From an uncultured Bacteroides sp. (lineage in GTDB: Bacteria > Bacteroidota > Bacteroidia > Bacteroidales > Bacteroidaceae), in contig CAUDXH010000003.1 of NCBI GenBank assembly GCA_958453305.1, positions 42,371 to 106,370 of the forward strand: a stretch of DNA of 64,000 nucleotides, given 5' to 3'. The notes beneath the pieces were generated by a model. That model saw nothing but the letters and a program-made list of their open reading frames with translations. It did not search any database and had not been told where the DNA came from. Of this stretch, positions 50,872 to 57,342 are shown piece by piece. The stretch's first letter is position 1. Each line of letters opens with the position of its first letter. A program made the translations under genes and the position numbers.

Positions 50872-52029
50872 CTAATGATTATGGGTATGTCCGGGTATTG
50901 CATTTGAAGCCGAAGCCAGCTTAACGTGAATTGCACCTTGCGTCACGACTTCTTCGCCTTCGCTTAAGCCTGACAGAATTTCAATGCGAGTTCCATCGGT
51001 GGCACCCGTGCGTACTTCCCGTTTCTGATATCCCTCTTCATCCAGCTTGACGTATACAAAGTGCAGCCCTTGCTCTTCGGTAAGAGCCGATACGGGGATG
51101 CTGATTACATCCGGGCGTTCACCCGACAGCAGCCATACTTCAACGAAAGCCCCCGGAAGAATATCTACGCGGTTGTCGAATTCAAAGGTAACGGGAATAT
51201 AGAAAGAGGTGTCGCCCGATGATTTTCCGTAAGAAACGAGTTTTCCTTTTAATTCACTGAGGCAATATACCTTGTCTTGATAAGGAGTCTGGAAGTTAGC
51301 TGAATGAATAGCGCGCAGCTGTTTATAATAGCGTTCGGAAACTTCGGCACGCAGCATGAGGCGCTGGGTTTGCGTAACCGTGAGCAATGGTTGTCCGGTG
51401 GTGACATAATCGCCCTCTTTCACCAGACAGGTTTTGATATATCCGGAGATGGGCGATTTTACCGCAACTCCTTTTCCGGAGCGGCTGGGCGATAAAGCTT
51501 CATAAGCCAAGCGCGCATTTTCATAATTTTCTTTGAGTTGCGTAAATTCCTTCTTGGAAACAATCCGGCTATCAACCAGCTTTTCAGCCCGTTCATATTC
51601 TTCTTTTGCTCGTTCGTAAGCAATGCGGGCACGTTTTACGGGGTCGCCGTCTTGTAAATTTTCGGCAGAGATGCTCAGCAATTCCCCTCCTTTACTCAGC
51701 TGCATTCCTTCAGTAAGGTTTCTGCTAAACGAAATGATTCCCGAAGAAGCAGCAACAACGGTAGCTTCATTTCCTTGAGAAGCGATGATTTGTCCGCTGG
51801 TAGGAATAACCTCACGAAACGGGGCTGCTTTCACTGTTTCAACCATAACTCCGGCTGCCTTAGCCTTTTCGGGGGTCAGAATAATTTCGTCAGAATGGCT
51901 GTCATGCTTGTCGGTTTCATGAGCTGTCAGTTCGGCTTCATGGTCATGTCCTTCGTGTGCGTGATCGTGTTCGGCACATGCGCTCAGGAGAAGTGCGAAA
52001 AACACTCCTGTATAAATAAGTTTCTTCAT
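50872..52029 (-). CDS. Membrane-fusion protein of metal efflux (CzcB/CusB-like), His-rich lipoprotein
   Basis: 385 aa with a lipobox (LLLSAC at about 13-18). Directly after it comes a strongly His-rich stretch (EHDHAHEGHDHEAELTAH, about 19-46), and the C-terminus ends PGHTHNH, both likely metal-binding. The periplasmic adaptor architecture follows: an HlyD-like barrel, a lipoyl half-motif around ASSGIISFSRNL and SPISGYIKTCLVKEGDYV, and a short helical hairpin (about 130-175). It bridges the RND pump and the outer-membrane channel and may hand metal to the pump. It has a TACTTTTG promoter box at 52060-52067 as well as possible read-through from the small His/Cys-rich gene upstream. Confidence 0.93.
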   Translation of the reverse strand: MKKLIYTGVFFALLLSACAEHDHAHEGHDHEAELTAHETDKHDSHSDEIILTPEKAKAAGVMVETVKAAPFREVIPTSGQIIASQGNEATVVAASSGIISFSRNLTEGMQLSKGGELLSISAENLQDGDPVKRARIAYERAKEEYERAEKLVDSRIVSKKEFTQLKENYENARLAYEALSPSRSGKGVAVKSPISGYIKTCLVKEGDYVTTGQPLLTVTQTQRLMLRAEVSERYYKQLRAIHSANFQTPYQDKVYCLSELKGKLVSYGKSSGDTSFYIPVTFEFDNRVDILPGAFVEVWLLSGERPDVISIPVSALTEEQGLHFVYVKLDEEGYQKREVRTGATDGTRIEILSGLSEGEEVVTQGAIHVKLASASNAIPGHTHNH

Positions 52030-52059
52030 AGAATAAAAAAATGTTGTTTCTGTTTAATG

Positions 52060-52067
52060 CAAAAGTA
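52060..52067 (-). promoter_or_regulatory. -7 box before the membrane-fusion protein gene
   Basis: CAAAAGTA on plus reads TACTTTTG on minus, 30 nt before the ATG at 52029. Confidence 0.45.
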
Positions 52068-52148
52068 TCTCTTCTTCTCTGCAACTGGGTTGTGAGGTTG
52101 CAGAGGCGTCTAAACCAGTCTGGAGAGCAGTTGGCTTAGATAAGTTCT

Positions 52149-52240
52149 GTTAAGACAGAGGGATAGCGGAAACCTCATCAAACACTGTAAGAAAAGGCTG
52201 TGGATGGAGTTTCCGGTTACGTTTCCGATAATGTCTTAAC
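52149..52240 (-). promoter_or_regulatory. Inverted-repeat leader between the His/Cys-rich gene and the fusion-protein gene
   Basis: GTTAAGACA (52149-52157) and TGTCTTAAC (52232-52240) are exact inverses, and the flanking CGGAAAC (52167-52173) and GTTTCCG (52221-52227) also pair. A long bulged stem could form in the 213-nt gap. It could be an attenuator, an operator or a terminator for the small gene. There is no T run. Confidence 0.35.
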
Positions 52241-52242
52241 GG

Positions 52243-52662
52243 TTAAGAGTGAAACGCTGGAGGGGCGCGCAGATTACCCGTTGTAACGCAGTGCCGTGAG
52301 TGAAGCTTTTCAATATAAATTGAGTATGCTTCTGTTGCTTCATTGTTATGAAAGGCAAAGCGTTCTAAAACATTGAGTAATGGGTAAATAAAAGAATAGA
52401 AAGAATAATCTGGGGTGACGTCTATATGACGGTCGTGCTGCGGTGAAAAAGAAAAATGGGTGATGCAGTCGGCATGACAGGCATGGTTTTCGCATCCTTT
52501 AGCCGTAGGGTCTTCATTCCCGGCAGATTGAGACGGGCAGCAAGTCTCTAAATCAGCGTTCAGACAGAAGCGTTCTTCATGGTGATGATGAGGAAATACG
52601 CTTGCCACCAGCATAAGAATGCTGACGATTAACAGGCAATATGTCTTGAAGCTGTGTTTCAT
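52243..52662 (-). CDS. Small His/Cys-rich secreted protein at the head of the metal-efflux operon (DUF6769-like)
   Basis: 139 aa from ATG 52662. The longer frame to 52848 is excluded because the -7 box TATCTTTG lies at 52681-52688, inside it. A signal-like hydrophobic helix (about 8-24, LLIVSILMLVASVF) is followed by PHHHHEERFC, CCPS and CENHACHADC, a dense set of His and Cys suited to metal binding outside the cytoplasm. Bacteroidetes encode similar short proteins, which I recall as DUF6769, beside CusBA/CzcBA systems; this name is from memory. A role in periplasmic metal binding or sensing for the pump is likely by context. Confidence 0.75.
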   Translation of the reverse strand: MKHSFKTYCLLIVSILMLVASVFPHHHHEERFCLNADLETCCPSQSAGNEDPTAKGCENHACHADCITHFSFSPQHDRHIDVTPDYSFYSFIYPLLNVLERFAFHNNEATEAYSIYIEKLHSRHCVTTGNLRAPPAFHS

Positions 52663-52680
52663 GAATTTTTGTTCCGCATG

Positions 52681-52688
52681 CAAAGATA
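52681..52688 (-). promoter_or_regulatory. -7 box of the metal-efflux operon
   Basis: CAAAGATA on plus is TATCTTTG on minus, 19 nt upstream of the ATG at 52662. It fixes that start. No MerR-type dyad was recognised. Confidence 0.6.
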
Positions 52689-52754
52689 ACAGAAATCCGA
52701 TGATTTTGCAAGCGTCTTCAGGAGCTTCTTTTTCAAGAAGTTCCATCCGGATAA

Positions 52755-52838
52755 AAACGCTTGGGTGCGGGGAGGTAAACGTCAAGGCGCGGCATTCTGT
52801 TTGCTTGGGTGTTTTACGGCAAACGTCAAGGCGTTTTT
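52755..52838. repeat. Two imperfect copies of a 44-nt sequence
   Basis: CTTGGGTG occurs at 52760 and 52804, and AAACGTCAAGGCG at 52777 and 52821, both spaced by exactly 44 nt. The outer ends (AAAAACGC-TTG and CAA-GGCGTTTTT) are inverse to each other and may form a terminator-like hairpin. Confidence 0.65.
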
Positions 52839-52850
52839 TATGATACAAGA

Positions 52851-52893
52851 AAAGCGCAGAAAGATTCCATTCCAGAAATCATTTCTGCGCTTT
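52851..52893 (-). terminator. Terminator of the FKBP gene
   Basis: AAAGCGCAGAAA (52851-52862) pairs with TTTCTGCGCTTT (52882-52893). It lies 33 nt past the FKBP stop codon. Confidence 0.75.
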
Positions 52894-52925
52894 GTTTATG
52901 TTCTGCCGATGTAAAAACAGACCGG

Positions 52926-53612
52926 TCAGTTGGCTGCCTGACTGATTTTAATCTTACGGTCGTCTGGTCCTTTCGGATGAATGACTTTTTCTACTTTGAT
53001 ATGAAACTTCAGTACAGAGTAGCCTCGGATACTTCCTGGCCCGCTTGTACCATAAGCCATTTGATAAGGGATATGTACATCCGCTCTGTCTCCCGGGACC
53101 ATCCCTTTATAGCCGGCTTCTGCCTTGGCTTTCATGAGTGCCGTTTGCCATCCGGGAACAACTCCTTGCACAAGGAATGTGCTGGGAGAATAAATCTCAT
53201 CCGTATATCCATCTTTCCAGTCTCCTTGATAGTTCCCGTCAAACTTTTCATTGTTGATGAGCCAGCCGTTGTAATACACACTTACGCTGTCTGTAAAAAG
53301 AGGAGCTTCTCCGCTTTCAGCTTGCGAATGGAAATGTACATAAACAGAGTCGGTCATGGTGTATTCCTCTTCCGAAGGTTTAATGATACCTCCGTTAAGG
53401 TCGCTGTCTATTCCGTTTTTGTAATTAGGTACGCAATACCATTTTCCGTCTGCATTTTTCCGTGCCAAGTCAACAATCGAATCCAAGTAATGATCGTTGC
53501 GTGCTTCCCAGTTGGCATAAGGGTCTTCTACAGCCGTATCTTCTGCACAAGAGGCAAAGCCGAGTGAACATGTTACCATCAAGGCAACCAGCCAAAGTAT
53601 ATTTTTATTCAT
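52926..53612 (-). CDS. FKBP-type peptidyl-prolyl isomerase, lipoprotein
   Basis: 228 aa with a lipobox (GFASC at about 18-22). The N-terminal segment (about 25-95) is variable. The FKBP domain covers about 95-215: VSVYYNGWLIN, STFLVQGVVPGWQTALMKAK, GDRADVHIPYQMAYGTSGPGSI and LKFHIKVEKV, which contain the Tyr, Phe, Val and Trp positions of the active site. It speeds proline isomerisation during folding of secreted proteins. It is downstream of glyS on the same strand, separated by a palindromic A/T-word tract. Confidence 0.92.
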   Translation of the reverse strand: MNKNILWLVALMVTCSLGFASCAEDTAVEDPYANWEARNDHYLDSIVDLARKNADGKWYCVPNYKNGIDSDLNGGIIKPSEEEYTMTDSVYVHFHSQAESGEAPLFTDSVSVYYNGWLINNEKFDGNYQGDWKDGYTDEIYSPSTFLVQGVVPGWQTALMKAKAEAGYKGMVPGDRADVHIPYQMAYGTSGPGSIRGYSVLKFHIKVEKVIHPKGPDDRKIKISQAAN

Positions 53613-53624
53613 TCATTCTGTTTT

Positions 53625-53712
53625 TTTAAGTTTGTTCGTCTTTTAGTTTCCAAGTTTTTGAGTCTGTGCTGTATCAGCAAACTTTCAAACTCAAAAACTA
53701 AAGAACAGAAAC
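53625..53712. repeat. Imperfect long palindrome of AAACT words between glyS and the FKBP gene
   Basis: The right half (CAGCAAACTTTCAAACTC ... AACTT) strongly resembles the reverse complement of the left half (CAGCACAGACTCAAAAAC ... AACTT). The element could fold into one hairpin and also carries the A-rich tract just upstream of the FKBP start on the minus strand. Confidence 0.5.
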
Positions 53713-53715
53713 TTA

Positions 53716-55257
53716 TTATTGCAATGTTTTCAGCAGACTTGTAATGCTTACCTTGTCTGCAATGATGTTGTTCAATTCCGAAATCGCTACACGTTCTTGT
53801 TCCATTGTATCACGGTTACGCAAAGTCACGCAGTTGTCTTCCAGAGTCTGGTGGTCGATGGTGATACAATACGGAGTACCGATGGCATCCTGACGGCGGT
53901 AACGCTTTCCGATGCTGTCTTTTTCGTCATACTGGCAATGGAAGTGGAACTTCAAGTCGTTCATGATCTCGCGTGCTTTTTCCGGCAGACCGTCTTTCTT
54001 CACCAAAGGCATGACAGCCAATTTCACCGGAGCAAGAGCAGCAGGCAGTTTCAAGACAACACGGGTTTCTCCGTTTTCAAGTTTTTCTTCGCAGTATGAA
54101 GCACTCATGATGCTGAGGAACATACGGTCAACACCGATAGAGGTTTCAATCACATACGGAGTGTATGATTCGTTGATTTCCGGATCGAAGTACTTGATGC
54201 TTTTTCCTGAGAATTTTTCATGCTGGCTCAAGTCAAAGTTGGTACGGCTGTGAATACCTTCCACTTCCTTGAATCCGAACGGCATCAAGAATTCGATGTC
54301 GGTAGCAGCATTGGCGTAGTGAGCCAGTTTCTCATGGTCATGATAACGATAGTGGTCGTCGCCGAATCCTAAAGCCTTGTGCCATTTCAGGCGGGTTTCT
54401 TTCCATGTCTTAAACCACTCCAGTTCGGTTCCCGGTTTTACGAAGAACTGCATTTCCATCTGTTCAAATTCGCGCATGCGGAAAATAAACTGGCGTGCTA
54501 CGATTTCGTTACGGAAAGCCTTGCCAATCTGTGCGATACCGAAAGGAACTTTCATACGTCCGGTTTTCTGTACGTTCAGATAGTTTACGAAGATACCCTG
54601 AGCTGTTTCCGGACGGAGGTAAACTTTCATGGCTCCTTCCGAGGTAGAACCCATTTCGGTGGAGAACATCAGGTTAAACTGACGGACTTCTGTCCAGTTC
54701 TTTGTTCCAGATATAGGGCAGACGATTTCTTCATCTACGATAATCTGGCGGAGTTCGTTCAGGTCATTGGCATTCATTGCAGCGGCAAATCGCTCATGAA
54801 GTGCGTCACGTTTGGCCTGGTGTTCTAATACACGGGCATTGGTTGAACGGAACTGTTCTTCATCGAATGCTTCACCGAAACGCTTGGCAGCCTTGGCTAC
54901 TTCTTTATTGATTTTTTCATCATATTTGGCGATTTGGTCTTCAATCAAGACATCGGCACGGTAGCGTTTTTTTGAGTCGCGGTTGTCAATCAATGGGTCA
55001 TTAAATGCGTCTACGTGTCCCGATGCTTTCCAGATGGTAGGGTGCATGAAGATGGCTGAATCAATACCTACGATGTTTTCATGAAGCAATACCATGCTCT
55101 GCCACCAATATTGTTTGATATTGTTTTTCAGTTCCACACCCATCTGACCATAATCATAAACTGCACCGAGTCCGTCGTAAATATCGCTTGACGGAAACAC
55201 AAAACCATATTCTTTACAGTGTGAAACTAACTTTTTAAAAACGTCTTCTTGTGCCAT
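53716..55257 (-). CDS. glyS: Glycyl-tRNA synthetase, homodimeric type
   Basis: 513 aa. This class II enzyme charges tRNA-Gly. It is the single-chain alpha2 form of eukaryotes, archaea and many bacteria, not the alpha2-beta2 form of E. coli. The N-terminal YDGLGAVYDYGQMGVELKNNI, motif 2 around FRNEIVARQFIFRMREFEQMEM, motif 3 SIGVDRMFLS and the C-terminal anticodon-binding domain (about 400-513) are all visible. It lies upstream of the FKBP gene on the minus strand. A TATCTTTG box is at 55307-55314. Confidence 0.96.
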   Translation of the reverse strand: MAQEDVFKKLVSHCKEYGFVFPSSDIYDGLGAVYDYGQMGVELKNNIKQYWWQSMVLLHENIVGIDSAIFMHPTIWKASGHVDAFNDPLIDNRDSKKRYRADVLIEDQIAKYDEKINKEVAKAAKRFGEAFDEEQFRSTNARVLEHQAKRDALHERFAAAMNANDLNELRQIIVDEEIVCPISGTKNWTEVRQFNLMFSTEMGSTSEGAMKVYLRPETAQGIFVNYLNVQKTGRMKVPFGIAQIGKAFRNEIVARQFIFRMREFEQMEMQFFVKPGTELEWFKTWKETRLKWHKALGFGDDHYRYHDHEKLAHYANAATDIEFLMPFGFKEVEGIHSRTNFDLSQHEKFSGKSIKYFDPEINESYTPYVIETSIGVDRMFLSIMSASYCEEKLENGETRVVLKLPAALAPVKLAVMPLVKKDGLPEKAREIMNDLKFHFHCQYDEKDSIGKRYRRQDAIGTPYCITIDHQTLEDNCVTLRNRDTMEQERVAISELNNIIADKVSITSLLKTLQ

Positions 55258-55306
55258 TTTTATTTCCTTTTTGATTTTTTATTTCAAGATTCTGTATAGT
55301 AGGGCA

Positions 55307-55314
55307 CAAAGATA
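55307..55314 (-). promoter_or_regulatory. -7 box of glyS
   Basis: CAAAGATA on plus is TATCTTTG on minus, 49 nt upstream of the glyS ATG. Confidence 0.6.
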
Positions 55315-55411
55315 CATATTTATAACTGAAAAAATACGATACCTGTATTAATTTATCTTATGAATCACGGCGTTTGCCTTTAACTTGTCTGTGAAAAAGG
55401 GATTTTTTTCT

Positions 55412-55419
55412 TATTTTTG
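55412..55419 (+). promoter_or_regulatory. Possible -7 box of the MATE gene
   Basis: TATTTTTG fits TAnnTTTG and would give a leader of about 160 nt before the ATG at 55584. No closer match was seen. The 326-nt gap 55258-55583 otherwise shows nothing. Confidence 0.4.
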
Positions 55420-55583
55420 CTTATGAAATGGCGATTGAAGGCGGGCAGGCGTTTGGTGGGCGTGTCTTTGTTTCTCTTTTTCTGTGAATAAAAACAGAGG
55501 AGATGTAAAACCTTATTCGTATTTGTCGGTTTACTTCTTACGAGGGAGTAAACAAAGTGAATTTACTGAGATTTGGCGTATAT

Positions 55584-56942
55584 ATGAAGCAAAAATATAA
55601 GGATAAATATACATTGATGACCACAGCACCCGTTCCGGGACTGATTGCTTCGCTTGCTGTTCCTACAATTATCAGCATGCTGATAACTTCGTTTTATGTA
55701 ATGGCAGATACTTATTTTGTGGGAAAAATAGATACGCAGGCCACTGCGGCTGTGGGAGTTTCTTTTTCTGTCATGGCGATAATTCAAGCTTTCGGCTTTT
55801 TCTTCGGTCATGGTTCGGGCAATTATATTTCACGTAAGTTGGGAGCAAAAGAGTATAAATGTGCAGAAAGAATGGCTTCTACCGGTTTTTTCTGTGCCTT
55901 TATAGCCGGAGGAATTATTACCTTGACCGGATTGCTGTTTCTTACACCGATTTGTCGGCTGCTTGGTTCTACTCCAACGATTTTGCCTTACGCCGAGACT
56001 TATTTGGGAATCATTCTTTTGGGGGCTCCCTTTATGGCTTCATCGTTGGTGCTTAATAACCAGATGCGTTTTCAGGGGAATGCCGTGTATGCTATGGTAG
56101 GAATCATTGTGGGAGCGGTGTTGAATATCGGATTGGATGCATTGTTGATTCTGGTGTTTCATAAAGGTATTGCCGGAGCGGCATGGGCTACATTGGTGAG
56201 TCAGGTCTGTAGCTTTAGTGTCTTGCTCTATATGGACAGGAAGGGGGAGAATATCCGGATTCATTTCCGTAATTTCTCTCCAAACAAGGAATTGCTGAAA
56301 GAGATTTTATATGGAGGAAGTCCTTCTCTTTGCCGTCAGGGTTTGGCAAGTGTGGCAACTATCCTGCTGAATGTATCAGCCGGAAGGTATGGCGATGCGG
56401 CGATTGCCGGTATGTCGATTGTTACGCGCATCTGTATGTTTATCAACTCGTTTGTGATTGGGTTTGGACAAGGCTTTCAGCCGGTTTGCGGCTTTAACTA
56501 CGGGGCGGAGTTTTATTCGCGTGTGCGTCAGGGATTTTGGTTTTGCGTAAAGCTTGGGGCTGTTTTCCTGACTTGCTGTTCGGTGGCTGGCTATATTTAT
56601 GCACCGGAAATCGTTTCTTGGTTCCGGGAAGGAGATGCTCAAGTAATTGAAGTGGGAGCGAATGCATTACGCTGGCAGCTTATAACCTTGCCTCTCGGAG
56701 CCTGGGTTATACTTTGCAATATGTTGCTTCAAACCATCCGGAAACCGGTCCGTGCGGTGCTTTTGTCGTCAGCACGTCAAGGTCTGTTTTTTATCCCATT
56801 GATTTTGCTCCTCCCTTTCTGTTTGGGTTTGCAGGGAGTGGAGATGACACAGGCTGTTTCCGATTTGTGTTCGTTTGTGCTGGCATTGCCTCTTACGGTG
56901 CCTGTGCTCCGCACCATGCGCACTGATATTCCTAAGTCTTGA
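55584..56942 (+). CDS. MATE family multidrug/Na+ antiporter
   Basis: 452 aa from ATG 55584; a GTG at 55557 would add nine residues. Twelve hydrophobic segments in two six-helix halves are expected, with the first half opening ASLAVPTIISMLITSFYVMADTYF, the MatE signature. SGNYISRKLGAKEY and the second-half GFGQGFQPVCGFNYGAE are also characteristic. Such proteins expel cationic drugs or metabolites by sodium or proton exchange across the inner membrane. It is a single gene diverging from glyS. No linked regulator; substrate unknown. Confidence 0.93.
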   Translation: MKQKYKDKYTLMTTAPVPGLIASLAVPTIISMLITSFYVMADTYFVGKIDTQATAAVGVSFSVMAIIQAFGFFFGHGSGNYISRKLGAKEYKCAERMASTGFFCAFIAGGIITLTGLLFLTPICRLLGSTPTILPYAETYLGIILLGAPFMASSLVLNNQMRFQGNAVYAMVGIIVGAVLNIGLDALLILVFHKGIAGAAWATLVSQVCSFSVLLYMDRKGENIRIHFRNFSPNKELLKEILYGGSPSLCRQGLASVATILLNVSAGRYGDAAIAGMSIVTRICMFINSFVIGFGQGFQPVCGFNYGAEFYSRVRQGFWFCVKLGAVFLTCCSVAGYIYAPEIVSWFREGDAQVIEVGANALRWQLITLPLGAWVILCNMLLQTIRKPVRAVLLSSARQGLFFIPLILLLPFCLGLQGVEMTQAVSDLCSFVLALPLTVPVLRTMRTDIPKS

Positions 56943-57342
56943 ATCTCCGTTTTTTATTTTTCCGGTCACATCTGTATTTGTTGTCTTGTGGGTGTTCTTT
57001 ATATGCCTGTATCTTGTTTATGCCCTGTCTTCCCCGGATTATAGTCATCACAGAGGATAGCATACTGGGCAGAGGCAGAATCTTTCCCTCTTTTATTCTT
57101 GGATGGATAAGGGGAAATTGGTTTCTTTCAGCAAAAACCTGCGGTCAAGCTGGCTGGATTGATTTGCAGTAGAAAAGGTTTAAAATTAGTAGAATAGGTA
57201 AAGTAAATGCCGGCATCATCTGTTTTTTTACATATTTAGCTTTCTTCTTGAGACGATTCACGGAAAAAGTTTGCAAGGCTATGCTTTACGGTTTCTCGGG
57301 TACGGAAGTTTTTTGTAATTTTGCCAACATAAGAATAAGGAC
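56943..57342. other. 400-nt gap between the MATE gene and parC
   Basis: No gene or clear terminator recognised. The right end carries the parC promoter. The rest is AT-rich with short T and A runs. Confidence 0.45.
57316..57323 (+). promoter_or_regulatory. -7 box of parC
   Basis: TAATTTTG lies 20 nt before the parC ATG, with TTTC at 57292-57295 at about the right distance to be a weak -33 box. Confidence 0.55.

Noticed and set aside
55423..55491. 22-codon frame (MKWRLKAGRRLVGVSLFLFF...) upstream of the MATE gene, directly after the -7 box
   Set aside because: Could be a leader peptide with signal-like character, but it has almost no room for a 5' leader and nothing else supports it.
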